Shown: one piece after another, positions 53,007 through 61,900 of the stretch
Position numbering within the stretch: the first letter of the stretch is position 1
How the letters are laid out: each line of letters opens with the position of its first letter
Source of the DNA: CBDDBH01 sp965225625
GTDB lineage: Bacteria; Pseudomonadota; Gammaproteobacteria; JADZEE01
Assembly (NCBI GenBank): GCA_965225625.1
Contig: CBDDBH010000025.1
Span: forward strand, 1-64,000
Direction: 5' to 3'
Length of the DNA: 64,000 bases
Position numbers and translations under genes: made by a program
Notes under the pieces: generated by a model
Databases searched by the model: none
What the model was told of the DNA's origin: nothing
What the model saw: the letters and a program-made list of their open reading frames with translations, nothing else

Positions 53007-54752
53007 ATGGTCCAAGCAAGCTGGTACGCAAGCCGTTTCGTCCTAGGTGCAGCGATGCTGGCGCTATGCGCGTGTGCAACTACCACGCAGGCGCCCGGGC
53101 GAAGTGCTCCCAAGTCCGTTGACAAAGCGCCGCAGACCACCGCGGCAACCACGCCTGTGCCGCGAAAATCTCAGCTCACCGGCGATGTTTTGTACAAGCT
53201 GATTGTGGCCGAGGTATCCGGTCAGCGTGGCAGAATCGATGTTGCCCTAAAAAATTACCTTGAGCTTTCAAAGAAACTCGATGATCCACAAATCGCCGAG
53301 CGGGCTACCCGCATTGCCGTATTCGCGCGCAAAACAGATAAGGCCCTGGAGGCGGCTGGCCGCTGGGTAGCATTGGCGCCACACAGTGTTGAGGCGCGTC
53401 AGATCATTGCTGCGATGTACATTCGCGCTGGGGATATTGAGGCGTCGCTAGAAAATCTCGAATACGTGCTGTCGGTGCATAACGAGAATGCCGGCAAGAC
53501 GTTACGGATGATCGCGAATTTTCTCGGGCGCGAAGAGGACAAGGATGTTGCGTTGACCGTCATGGAACGTCTGATCGAGCGCCGTAAGGACGATCCCGAT
53601 GCGCTGCTCGCGTACGCACTGTTGGCGATCCGAGCCGAGGACCTTGACCGGGCTCGGCAGGCGATGGACAAAGTGGCGGAAATTGCACCTGACAATCTGA
53701 GTGTAGCAATGGCGTATTTGAGCGTGCTGCAGCGTCAAGGTGATGTGGAAACTGCGTTGGAATGGTTGGAAAATTCGCTCGAAAAAAATCCGGGCAAGTT
53801 TGAAGTGCGCATGGTTTATGCACGCATGCTTGCCGATGCTAAACGTTTCGAAGACGCCGGCGAACAGTTCGAACTACTGGCAGAACAAGATCCCGAGCAC
53901 GCAGACGTACGCTACGCGCTAGGGTTACTTTATCTACAATCCAGTAAGCTGGATGCGGCCAAGGAACAGTTCTCCTATCTGTCCGAACACGCAGAACGTC
54001 ATGACGACGCAAATTTCTTTCTCGGTCAGATCGCTGAGTCGAAAAAAGAGCATCCGCAAGCTCTCGCCCACTACCGCGTAATCAAGGAGGGAGATCACTA
54101 TTTCGATGCCCAGTTGCATATTGCGTTGGTACTGAGCAAGCAGGGAACCATCGCAGCCGCGCGCGCACAGCTGCGCACTATTTCCAGCAGCGACGAAAAG
54201 CAGGAACGCATGGTCGTGCGGATCGAAGGTGAGATGCTCACAGAGGTTGGGGAATACGACGAGGCAATGTCAGTTTACAACGAATCGCTGCGTCAGCGCT
54301 TTGATACGGAGCTACTTTACACGCGCGCCATGCTGGCGGAAAAAATGGGCAAGCTCGATCAGCTCGAGCGGGACCTGCGCGCGATCCTCGAGGTCGAACC
54401 CGACAACGCGCAAGCCTTGAATGCGCTCGGTTATACCCTGGCCGACAGAACTGAGCGCTACCACGAAGCGCTTGAGCTGATCAGCAAAGCGCTGGAACTT
54501 AACCCGAAGGACTTCTACGTTCTCGATAGTATGGGCTGGGTTCTGTACCGACTGGGCCGCCTAGAGGAAGCCATTCCTTATTTACGCAGCGCCCGTGAAA
54601 TTCGCGATGATCCCGAAGTTGCCGCACATCTGGCCGAGGTTCTGTGGGTGGCGGGTGATAAAGATGGGGCTCGGGACGTATGGGAAAGTGCCCTGCAAAC
54701 TACGCCTGACGACGAGATTCTGCTGGACGTCATTAAACGCCTGACGCCGTGA
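53007..54752 (+). CDS. TPR-repeat lipoprotein
   Basis: 581 residues from the ATG at 53007. A lipoprotein signal (FVLGAAMLALCAC, cysteine at 23) precedes a low-complexity linker and about 12 tetratricopeptide repeats such as ALAYAL/AIRAEDLDRARQAMDK, ALGLLYLQSSKLDAAKEQ and ALGYTLADRTERYHEALELI. It is likely an inner- or outer-membrane lipoprotein that acts as an assembly or interaction scaffold. It overlaps lolB by 4 bases (GTGA), an arrangement found in many gammaproteobacteria, so it may help lipoprotein or envelope assembly. Confidence 0.85.
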   Translation: MVQASWYASRFVLGAAMLALCACATTTQAPGRSAPKSVDKAPQTTAATTPVPRKSQLTGDVLYKLIVAEVSGQRGRIDVALKNYLELSKKLDDPQIAERATRIAVFARKTDKALEAAGRWVALAPHSVEARQIIAAMYIRAGDIEASLENLEYVLSVHNENAGKTLRMIANFLGREEDKDVALTVMERLIERRKDDPDALLAYALLAIRAEDLDRARQAMDKVAEIAPDNLSVAMAYLSVLQRQGDVETALEWLENSLEKNPGKFEVRMVYARMLADAKRFEDAGEQFELLAEQDPEHADVRYALGLLYLQSSKLDAAKEQFSYLSEHAERHDDANFFLGQIAESKKEHPQALAHYRVIKEGDHYFDAQLHIALVLSKQGTIAAARAQLRTISSSDEKQERMVVRIEGEMLTEVGEYDEAMSVYNESLRQRFDTELLYTRAMLAEKMGKLDQLERDLRAILEVEPDNAQALNALGYTLADRTERYHEALELISKALELNPKDFYVLDSMGWVLYRLGRLEEAIPYLRSAREIRDDPEVAAHLAEVLWVAGDKDGARDVWESALQTTPDDEILLDVIKRLTP

Positions 54753-55381
54753 CGCCTGTAGCCTGGAGAAACGGCGCGCCTACGAAACTGTTGTGGCTGC
54801 CGTTGGTGTTTTTGCTGCTTGCCGGTTGCGCGCAAACGCCCAGGCTTGATGCCGAATCGGTCGATGTGACACGGCGTTGGAGCGAACGCAAACAGAAAAT
54901 TTATACGCTGGACAACTGGGAGTTACGGGGTCGGGTTGCGATCCAGGCGTCTGGCGAGGGATTCAGCGGCAAACTCGTTTGGGCTCAAAGCGGCGATGAA
55001 TATCAGCTGCGGCTGGAGGCGCCATTTGGTCAGGCGAGTTACCAACTAATCGGCACCCCGACGCGAGTGAGTCTGCTTGCGCCTGATCAAGCCCCCGTCC
55101 ATGCACCGGAGCCCGCAGCTCTGTTGCAGTCACAGCTCGGTTGGAGCCTTCCGATCTCAGGCCTTCGTCACTGGGTTTTGGGGGTGCCGGAACCGGATGC
55201 ACAGATCACGCAATTGCAGCTCGACAAGCTAGGGCGGCTGAGCATATTGCACCAATCGGGCTGGCAGATCAGTGTCAAGCGCTACGGGCGCTTAGGCGAT
55301 GTCGATGTGCCATCGAAACTATATCTGGACCGAGAATCTCTCAGGGTCCGTTTGGTCGTTCACAAATGGAAGACCGGGTGA
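54749..55381 (+). CDS. lolB: Outer-membrane lipoprotein receptor LolB
   Basis: 210 residues with GTG start at 54749 overlapping the previous stop. Lipobox LLLAGC with the cysteine at residue 27. The LolB fold is seen in LDNWELRGRVAIQASGEGF, GKLVWAQSGDEYQLRLEAPFG and LGWSLPISGLRHWVLG, the last close to the region that contacts lipid. LolB receives lipoproteins from LolA and inserts them into the outer membrane. Followed by ispE with GTGA overlap. Confidence 0.92.
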   Translation: MTPVAWRNGAPTKLLWLPLVFLLLAGCAQTPRLDAESVDVTRRWSERKQKIYTLDNWELRGRVAIQASGEGFSGKLVWAQSGDEYQLRLEAPFGQASYQLIGTPTRVSLLAPDQAPVHAPEPAALLQSQLGWSLPISGLRHWVLGVPEPDAQITQLQLDKLGRLSILHQSGWQISVKRYGRLGDVDVPSKLYLDRESLRVRLVVHKWKTG

Positions 55382-56220
55382 GCTCGGGCTGGCCGGCGCC
55401 GGCAAAAATCAATCTGTTTCTCCACATTACAGGTCGCCGTGCCGACGGCTATCACACCTTGCAGACAGCGTTCCAGTTTTTAGATCTGTGTGACGAGCTT
55501 GATTTCACGTTACGTACGGATGGTCGCATCACACGCAGCGCCGGGCCGTCCAACGTAGCGCCTGAACAAGATCTGGCGGTGCGCGCCGCGCAGCAGCTAA
55601 AACAGCACACAGGCTGTCATCTCGGTGTTGATATCCGCGTGCAAAAGCGCATCCCCATGGGCGGAGGACTGGGTGGTGGCAGCTCCGATGCGGCGTGCGT
55701 GTTGGTTGCGCTCAACGCGCTCTGGAGGTTGGCACTGGACACGCAAACGCTGGCCGAGCTCGGCCTGGAGTTGGGTGCCGATGTCCCTGTGTTTGTTTCC
55801 GGTCACGCGGCCTGGGCCGAGGGCGTGGGTGAAGAACTCGTGCCACTGGAGCCGCTGCAAAGATGGTATCTGTTGATTCAACCGCGCTGCGAGGTGTCGA
55901 CCGCAGCGGTGTTCGCGGATGCTGAATTGACACGCAATACACCTCCCATCACAATGCACGCGTTTCTCGAATCGGGCGGCCAAAACGACTGCGAACGAGT
56001 CGTTCGCAGACTCTATCCGGAAGTTGGCGATGCGCTTGATTGGCTGGCGAGCATGGGTGACGCGCGAATGACGGGTACGGGGGGTTGCGTATTTTGCGGC
56101 TTTCAAACGCGCGAACAGGCACAGCAGGCCGCGACGCAGGCACCGATGCAATGGCGTAGTTATATAGTTCAGGGACGTAACCGTTCGCCGCTGCTAGAGC
56201 GATTGCAACACAAGCTTTGA
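55378..56220 (+). CDS. ispE: 4-diphosphocytidyl-2-C-methyl-D-erythritol kinase
   Basis: 280 residues from the GTG at 55378 (GTGA overlap with lolB, GGAAG 5 bases upstream); an ATG at 55366 is the alternative. The GHMP-kinase N-terminus WPAPAKINLFLHITGRRADGYHTL and the ATP-binding PMGGGLGGGSSDAACVLVAL identify it; GARMTGTGGCVFC-type glycines appear near the end as MTGTGGCVFCGF. It phosphorylates CDP-methylerythritol in the non-mevalonate isoprenoid pathway. The tRNA-Gln gene follows 15 bases on. Confidence 0.95.
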   Translation: MSSGWPAPAKINLFLHITGRRADGYHTLQTAFQFLDLCDELDFTLRTDGRITRSAGPSNVAPEQDLAVRAAQQLKQHTGCHLGVDIRVQKRIPMGGGLGGGSSDAACVLVALNALWRLALDTQTLAELGLELGADVPVFVSGHAAWAEGVGEELVPLEPLQRWYLLIQPRCEVSTAAVFADAELTRNTPPITMHAFLESGGQNDCERVVRRLYPEVGDALDWLASMGDARMTGTGGCVFCGFQTREQAQQAATQAPMQWRSYIVQGRNRSPLLERLQHKL

Positions 56221-56235
56221 TGCAGGTTCTTATAT

Positions 56236-56310
56236 TGGGGTGTAGCCAAGTGGTAAGGCACGGGGTTTTGATCCCCGCATTCCCAGGTTCGAATCCTGGC
56301 ACCCCAGCCA
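56236..56310 (+). tRNA. tRNA-Gln (anticodon TTG)
   Basis: 75 bases with encoded CCA. Acceptor TGGGGTG pairs with CACCCCA, anticodon stem CGGGG/CCCCG encloses TTTTGAT (anticodon TTG), and the T arm is CCAGG-TTCGAAT-CCTGG. Position between ispE and prs is the common gammaproteobacterial one. Confidence 0.97.
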
Positions 56311-56346
56311 AAACCGCCCGCCGACGAGTCTAATAAGGTAAATACG

Positions 56347-57300
56347 ATGTCACTGGATTCGATGACCCTTTTGTCTGGGAATGCCAACCCCACGTTGGCG
56401 GCATCGATCGCGAATTATCTGCACATGCCGCTGGGCAAAGCTACCGTTGATCGCTTCAGTGACGGCGAGATCATGGTGGAGTTGGTAGAAAACGTGCGCG
56501 GTCGGGACGTATATATCATTCAATCGACCTGCGCACCGACCAATGACAACCTGATGGAACTCGTGGTTATGATCGATGCTGTGCGACGCGCTTCGGCGCA
56601 ACGCGTAACGGCGGTAATACCGTATATGGGCTATGCGCGCCAGGATCGGCGGCCGCGATCTGCGCGCGTACCAATAACCGCTAGAGTCGTTGCTGACATG
56701 ATCGGCGCGGTCGGTACGGATCGGGTCTTGACCGTGGATTTGCATGCGGATCAAATCCAGGGTTTCTTCAGCATGCCGCTGGACAATATTTACGCGTCGC
56801 CCATCCTCTTGGGCGACGTATGGAAACACGAGACGGATCATCTCGTTGTGGTCTCGCCCGACGTCGGCGGTGTGGCGCGCGCCCGTGCGCTGGCAAAACG
56901 TCTCGATGATGCCGACCTGGCAATCATCGATAAGCGGCGACCCAATCCCAACGAAGCTCAGGTCATGCACATCATCGGCGAGGTCAAGGATCGCACCTGT
57001 GTCATTATTGATGACATGGTCGATACGGCGGGGACGCTGTGTCAGGGTGCGGCAGCGCTGAAGAGGGCGGGCGCGAATAAAGTCGTGGCCTATTGCACTC
57101 ACCCGGTATTATCGGGCAAAGCGCTGGACAACATAGTCAAGTCTGAACTTGACGAAATCGTGGTAACGGATACGATTCCGCTGCGCCCTGAAGCCGAGAA
57201 ATGCGAGCGTATCCGTCAGCTTTCGGTCGCCGAGCTGTTAGCCGAGAGTATTCGCAGGATCAGCGAAGGAGAATCGTTGAGTTCGATGTTCATCGATTAA
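56347..57300 (+). CDS. prs: Ribose-phosphate pyrophosphokinase
   Basis: 317 residues, standard length. PRPP-binding loop VIIDDMVDTAGTLCQGA near residue 215; ATP- and ribose-phosphate-binding segments YMGYARQDRRPRS and VLTVDLHADQIQGFF. It makes PRPP from ribose 5-phosphate and ATP for nucleotide, histidine and tryptophan synthesis. AAGG lies before the ATG. rplY follows after 109 bases. Confidence 0.97.
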   Translation: MSLDSMTLLSGNANPTLAASIANYLHMPLGKATVDRFSDGEIMVELVENVRGRDVYIIQSTCAPTNDNLMELVVMIDAVRRASAQRVTAVIPYMGYARQDRRPRSARVPITARVVADMIGAVGTDRVLTVDLHADQIQGFFSMPLDNIYASPILLGDVWKHETDHLVVVSPDVGGVARARALAKRLDDADLAIIDKRRPNPNEAQVMHIIGEVKDRTCVIIDDMVDTAGTLCQGAAALKRAGANKVVAYCTHPVLSGKALDNIVKSELDEIVVTDTIPLRPEAEKCERIRQLSVAELLAESIRRISEGESLSSMFID

Positions 57301-57409
57301 AAACCCGCTGTTAATGGCTGAACCTGGTCGCGGGTGAAGCAACGGCGCCTGTTCGACGGTGTGGATCTGCAAGGCGCAGACGCATCGATAACAAGTAGGA
57401 GATTTTAAA

Positions 57410-58144
57410 ATGGACCAGTTTGAAATATCAGCAGAACTCCGGGAAACGCAAGGTAAGGGTGCGAGCCGCCGCCTGCGGCGCGCCGGCAAGGTGCCCGGCA
57501 TTATCTATGGCGGCAGCGGCGAACCACAGCTCATACAGGTCGATCACAATGAGCTTAGCTATCGATTACGACAGGAAGCGTTTTACTCGCATATCCTTAC
57601 GATTAATCTAAATGGTTCAGCGCAACGTGTCGTCCTCAAGGATTTGCAGCGGCATTCCTATAAACAGGAGATTCGGCATCTGGATTTACTTCGCATTGAT
57701 GAGGCAGCCGAGTTGACCATGCGGGTACCGCTACACTACATGAACGAAGAAAAATGTCTGGGCGTCAGGCAGAGCGGCGGGGTCATCCAGCATGTATTGA
57801 CCGAGCTGGAGGTGACCTGCTTGCCGAAAAATCTACCTGAGTATATCGAGGTGGACGTCGAAGCATTGGACATCGGTGATACCGTTCAGGTCGGCAATCT
57901 GACTATGCCCGAAGGGGTGCGCGTCTTGTCGCTACTGCATGGCGGCGATCCGACTCAGACGCTGGTGTCAGTGCAGATACCGAAGGTGGTCGTTGAGGAA
58001 ACCGAAGTGAGCGACGAAGAAGCTGAAGCCGCTTTAGCCGCTGAAGCCGTAGAGGCCGGCGAAGAGGCTGCCGACGGGGCAGCGAAACCCGAGGGTGCCA
58101 GTGAAGAATCCGCTAAGGAAGGAGACGAGGCCAAGAAATCCTGA
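57410..58144 (+). CDS. rplY: 50S ribosomal protein L25 (Ctc form)
   Basis: 244 residues. The N-terminal 95 residues are the 5S RNA-binding domain (ISAELRETQGKGASRRLRRAGK, IIYGGSGEPQLIQVDHNELS); the TL5/CTC domain follows to about 190. The tail is unusually acidic and alanine-rich (EEAEAALAAEAVEAGEEA). AGGAG precedes the ATG. L25 binds 5S rRNA at the central protuberance; the long form is linked to general stress. Between prs and pth, as is usual. Confidence 0.95.
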   Translation: MDQFEISAELRETQGKGASRRLRRAGKVPGIIYGGSGEPQLIQVDHNELSYRLRQEAFYSHILTINLNGSAQRVVLKDLQRHSYKQEIRHLDLLRIDEAAELTMRVPLHYMNEEKCLGVRQSGGVIQHVLTELEVTCLPKNLPEYIEVDVEALDIGDTVQVGNLTMPEGVRVLSLLHGGDPTQTLVSVQIPKVVVEETEVSDEEAEAALAAEAVEAGEEAADGAAKPEGASEESAKEGDEAKKS

Positions 58145-58226
58145 CGCAGCCGGGGTGTCAGACGCTGTGCCGAATTGACGGCCAAATGAGCGGGCTGGGC
58201 TATGCCCACGTAAGAGACTGGTGAAA

Positions 58227-58830
58227 ATGCAGGGCACGTCCGCGCCGCCACAGTTGATTGTCGGGCTCGGCAATCCGGGAGCCGAACACCAAGCCGACAG
58301 ACATAACGTCGGTTTTTTGGTTCGTTGACCACATCGCTGCCACGCAGAGGGCAAGCTTTAGCGCGGAGCGGCGTTTTCACGGCAGCGTAGCTAGCATCCT
58401 CGGCGGTGAATGCCGATTGCTGAAACCGTCGACTTATATGAATCGCAGCGGTCTAAGCGTCGGCGCGCTGCTACGCTATTTTCGGATCCCGCCCGCGGCT
58501 TTGCTAATCGTGCACGACGAACTCGATCTGCCGCCTGGCGTTGCCCGTTTCAAATACGGTGGCGGCGCCGGAGGACACAACGGCCTGACGGACATCATTA
58601 GCGCCTTAGGCGTGCGCGACTTTTGGCGTTTGCGCATCGGCATAGGTCGCCCAGGTGCGAGACAAACGGGCAGCTCTTACGTGCTGCGACGACCCGATGC
58701 CCAGCAGCAGCAAGCGATCGATAGTGCGATGACCCGGGTTGCTGAGTACTTACCCGAAATACTCGAGGGGAAATATCCGCAGGTTATGAACGAAGTGCAC
58801 CGATTAGACCCGGGTTCGGAAAAAACCTAG
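58227..58830 (+). pseudogene. pth: Peptidyl-tRNA hydrolase with a one-base T insertion
   Basis: From ATG 58227 the frame reads MQGTSAPPQLIVGLGNPGAE to RHNVGF, with the catalytic histidine in RHNVG, then breaks. The rest (FWFVDHIAATQRASF, LKPSTYMNRSGLSVG, LIVHDELDLPPG) follows in the next frame to 58830. Six T residues at 58313-58318 should be five; removing one restores a 200-residue enzyme of normal length. Pth is essential, it recycles peptidyl-tRNA, and no second copy is seen, so the homopolymer error is more likely in the assembly than in the cell. Confidence 0.9.
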
Positions 58831-58835
58831 CCGCG

Positions 58836-59939
58836 ATGGGTTTCAGATGCGGTATCGTCGGGCTGCCAAACGTCGGCAAGTCCTCTCTATTCAACGCGCT
58901 GACTGATGCGAGGATCAGCGCGGAGAATTATCCGTTTTGTACGATTGATCCCAACGTCGGTGCCGTTGCGGTGCCCGATCCTCGCTTGCAGGCCATTGCC
59001 GCAATTGCGAAGCCACAACAGGCGACGCCCGCATTTATGGAGTTCATCGACATTGCCGGTTTGGTGGCCGGAGCGTCAAAAGGGGAAGGTCTGGGTAATC
59101 AATTCCTCGCGCATATCCGCGAAACGCAAGCCGTTGCGCATGTCGTGCGTTGTTTCGATGATGCGAATGTCGCGCATGTGGCCAACAAGATCGATCCACT
59201 TGCGGATATAGAAACGATCAATACCGAGTTGGCTTTAGCGGATCTGGATACAGTCGCAAGGGTGTTGGAGCGTAGCGAGCGGCGCGCAAAAACCGGCGAC
59301 AAGGAAGCCGTTGCGGAGAACGAGTTTCTACAACGACTACACACCGGTCTCAATGATGCGGTGCCGGCCCGGAACATGAGTTTCGGCGATGCGGATAAAA
59401 AACGCCTGCGAGAGTTGCACCTGCTTACGGCCAAACCGGCGCTCTACGTCGCGAACGTTGACGAGGAACACCTCCAGGGAAATGCATATTCCGATGCGGT
59501 TTGTAAACACGCTGCGGCTGAAGGCAGCGGCTCTGTAATACTGTGCGCTGCAATCGAGGCTGAACTCGCCGCTCTGGATGAGCACGACAAACAGGAATTC
59601 CTTGACGAACTCGGGCTGGCCGAGCCCGGACTGAATCGTCTCATCCGGGCAGGTTATGAATTGTTGAAGTTACAAACATTTTTCACTGCAGGTCCGAAGG
59701 AGTGCCGCGCCTGGACCTTGCGCAGCGGTTTGCGTGGGCCGCAGGCAGCGGGCGTAATCCACACCGACTTCGAGCGCGGCTTTATTCGCGCGGAAGTCAT
59801 TCCTTATGAAGATTTCATCGCCCACCGGGGGGGGCAAGGCTGCAAAGACGCCGGCAAATGGCGTTTAGAAGGAAAGGATTATGTCGTCCGGGATGGCGAC
59901 GTCGTCTTTTTCCGTTTTGCCGTCGATTCTAATCGCTGA
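58836..59939 (+). CDS. ychF: Redox-regulated ATPase YchF
   Basis: 367 residues, standard. P-loop GIVGLPNVGKSSLFNALT at residue 6, G3 FIDIAGLVAGASKGEG near 68, the changed G4-type motif ALYVANVDEEHL near 205 (NVDE in place of NKxD, which favours ATP over GTP), and the C-terminal TGS domain. It is an Obg-family ATPase that binds ribosomes and is implicated in stress responses. The gene follows pth by 5 bases. Confidence 0.96.
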   Translation: MGFRCGIVGLPNVGKSSLFNALTDARISAENYPFCTIDPNVGAVAVPDPRLQAIAAIAKPQQATPAFMEFIDIAGLVAGASKGEGLGNQFLAHIRETQAVAHVVRCFDDANVAHVANKIDPLADIETINTELALADLDTVARVLERSERRAKTGDKEAVAENEFLQRLHTGLNDAVPARNMSFGDADKKRLRELHLLTAKPALYVANVDEEHLQGNAYSDAVCKHAAAEGSGSVILCAAIEAELAALDEHDKQEFLDELGLAEPGLNRLIRAGYELLKLQTFFTAGPKECRAWTLRSGLRGPQAAGVIHTDFERGFIRAEVIPYEDFIAHRGGQGCKDAGKWRLEGKDYVVRDGDVVFFRFAVDSNR

Positions 59940-59971
59940 CCGCAGACGCCGCTGTGTCGTTGAGAGTGGTC

Positions 59972-60430
59972 TTACTCCAATTTTAAAATAAACTCCCACT
60001 CCGCATCGCTAACAGGCATGATTGATAAACGGTTGCCTTTTTGCAGCAGCCGCATGTTTTCGATTTTTTTGTGCGTCTTCAGTTCGCTCAGGGTGATGAC
60101 GCGTTTCAGCTTGCGCTTGAAGCGTACATCCACCATATACCAGCGCGGGTTGTCGGCATTGCTATCGGGATCGTAGTACTTCTCGGCCGGATCGAATGCG
60201 GTGAAATCAGGGTAGCCTTGCCGCGCAATTTTCATGACGCCGGCGATGCCGGGCACTGCGCAGGCGGAGTGATAAAAAAAGGCCAGATCACCTTTACGCA
60301 TGTCATCGCGCATCATGTTGCGCGCCTGATAGTTACGTACGCCTTCCCAGAAGGTTTTCTTATGCGCGCTGCCGCGTAGATCGTCGATACCGAAAACGTC
60401 GGGCTCGGATTTCATCAACCAATAGGCCAT
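59972..60430 (-). CDS. EVE domain-containing protein
   Basis: 152 residues from the ATG at 60430 (MAYWLMKSEPDVFGIDDL). WLMKSEPDVFG, RNYQARNMMRDDMRKGDLAF and FYHSACAVPGIAGVMKI are the EVE signature, a PUA-like fold that recognises modified bases in nucleic acids. The alternative start at 60466 would lie inside the 6S RNA 3' end. Substrate unknown. It occupies the position downstream of zapA and 6S RNA that other gammaproteobacteria give to ygfA or similar genes. Confidence 0.88.
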   Translation of the reverse strand: MAYWLMKSEPDVFGIDDLRGSAHKKTFWEGVRNYQARNMMRDDMRKGDLAFFYHSACAVPGIAGVMKIARQGYPDFTAFDPAEKYYDPDSNADNPRWYMVDVRFKRKLKRVITLSELKTHKKIENMRLLQKGNRLSIMPVSDAEWEFILKLE

Positions 60431-60450
60431 GTGTTTCTCGCGGGGCAGAT

Positions 60451-60643
60451 GGAAGGCGTCCTCCATTAGTGCCGCTGCTAGCCTTCGACTTGAACCAAGG
60501 GTTCAAGTTGGAGCTTAGTGGGGAGAATCAGGCTTGCCGCTACTCGGGCGGCCTTGCACAACATCGCCCGCAGGGCTGCTCCAAAGGTATGTACTATAGG
60601 CTCAAGAATACCCGGCTAGCTGGCGAACACCACAGAGGACGCC
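60451..60643 (-). ncRNA. ssrS: 6S RNA
   Basis: On the minus strand the transcript has the features of 6S RNA: closing stem GGCGTCCTC (5', near 60643) with GAGGACGCC (3', near 60452), then TGTTCGCCAGC and TTGAGCCTATAGTACATACC close to the E. coli TGTTCGCAAGC and GAGCCGATATTTCATACC, and near the 3' end ACTTGAACCCTTGGTTCAAG and CAGCGGC. It binds RNA polymerase in stationary phase. Length of about 193 bases and location directly after zapA agree. Exact ends are estimates. Confidence 0.9.
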
Positions 60644-60650
60644 AATCCTG

Positions 60651-60980
60651 TCATTGTGACGCATCCGAGAACTGCAACTGCTGACCGCGGCTAAGCGCCT
60701 CGGCGATTTTGCTCTGGATACGGCGAATGCCGGAGTCAACGGCAGACGTCATAGATTCTTTTTCAGTCTTGTAATCGAGATACTCGTTAGCAATATTCAG
60801 GGCAGCCATGACGGCTATGCGTTCGTTGCCGATGACTTTACCGCTCTCACGCAGTTCACGCATTCGACCGTTCAAGAAGTCGACGGCCGAATAAAGGGAG
60901 TCGCGTTCGTCGTCTTCACAGGCAACCACGTATTCCTTTTCAAGGATCGTCACACTTACCGGCTTGGCATTTTCCGTCAT
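60651..60980 (-). CDS. zapA: Cell division protein ZapA
   Basis: 109 residues. VSVTILEKEYVVACEDDERD at the N-terminus is the globular domain and the C-terminal part (ALNIANEYLDYKTEKESMTS onward) a coiled coil, as in ZapA, which bundles FtsZ at midcell. Its ATG overlaps the preceding stop as TAATG. 6S RNA follows immediately, the conserved gammaproteobacterial arrangement. Confidence 0.92.
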   Translation of the reverse strand: MTENAKPVSVTILEKEYVVACEDDERDSLYSAVDFLNGRMRELRESGKVIGNERIAVMAALNIANEYLDYKTEKESMTSAVDSGIRRIQSKIAEALSRGQQLQFSDASQ

Positions 60981-61201
60981 TAACGGCTCTCCATTGCTTT
61001 GAGTCGGGCGATCATCGCTTCTACACGGATCCGAGCGAGTTCAGTTTTTTCTATCAACGTTGCGCGTTCTGCGGTTAATGATGATTGTTGTGTACGCAGG
61101 GCGTCGTTCTCACTGGCCAGTCCGTCCACCGTACGAATGAGCTCATCAACGCGCGCTTCGAGTGTGGTTAATTCCAATTTTTCTTCGCTATTTTCGTTCA
61201 T
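60980..61201 (-). CDS. TIGR02449-type small coiled-coil protein
   Basis: 73 residues, almost wholly coiled coil (LEARVDELIRTVDGLASEND, then EKTELARIRVEAMIARLKAM). It matches the small protein routinely encoded just before zapA in gammaproteobacteria (TIGR02449), similar in design to ZapB. It is presumably a division-related partner, translated together with ZapA. Divergent from the UPF0149 gene. Confidence 0.8.
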   Translation of the reverse strand: MNENSEEKLELTTLEARVDELIRTVDGLASENDALRTQQSSLTAERATLIEKTELARIRVEAMIARLKAMESR

Positions 61202-61339
61202 GGTGCGCTAAGGTCGTGGTGGTTGCCGGTAAGGTAATTCATGAACTTTGCTAAGTATATGCTTAAGTTATGCTCGAATAAACGGGGACGTCTTGCGGCG
61301 GTCAACCCCGCTTCGGATTAGTGTTAATCTTACAAAAAT

Positions 61340-61900
61340 ATGGATGAGCTTAGTACAGATTTCGACGAAATTCAGGCGCAACTCGAAGCTGCTGATGCGT
61401 TGCTTGGTGCTGCGGAATGTCAGGGCATGCTATGCGGTGTATTGTGCGCAAATGGTGCATGGGAACCCGATGTTTGGTTGGAACAGATCGCTGGATCGGA
61501 TCTGGAAGAGTTGTCTCCCGGGCACCCGCTCCTGCAGTTAATCGGCTATGTGTGGGAAGATGCGGCGCGGCAACTGGACGCCGAAGATTTCTCGTTTACG
61601 CCATTATTGCCGCAGGATGATAGACCTTTAGCTGACAGAGCACGTAGTCTGGGGGAATGGTGCCAGGGATTTTTGTTTGGTTTCGGCGCTTCGATCGCCG
61701 GGGTGGCTAATGTACCGCCGCGCAGTGAGGAATTTCTACGGGACTTGCGCGAATTTTGTCGTATCGATGACGGTGCTGTTGGCGACGAAGAGGATGAGGT
61801 TGCCTATGCGGAGTTGGTGGAGTACTTGCGCGCTGGCGCAGTAATGCTAAGAGAGGAGGCAGTTCAAGCCATCCTCCAAACCCATGAGAGCGTTCATTAA
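61340..61900 (+). CDS. UPF0149 family protein (YgfB-like)
   Basis: 186 residues. AAECQGMLCGVLCANGAWEP near the start and WCQGFLFGFGASIAG near residue 115 are the UPF0149 family marks, with an acidic helical body. Function is not firmly known. It sits in the conserved order zapA, ygfB, pepP, ubiH and its stop overlaps the pepP start as TAATG. No signal peptide. Confidence 0.88.
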   Translation: MDELSTDFDEIQAQLEAADALLGAAECQGMLCGVLCANGAWEPDVWLEQIAGSDLEELSPGHPLLQLIGYVWEDAARQLDAEDFSFTPLLPQDDRPLADRARSLGEWCQGFLFGFGASIAGVANVPPRSEEFLRDLREFCRIDDGAVGDEEDEVAYAELVEYLRAGAVMLREEAVQAILQTHESVH

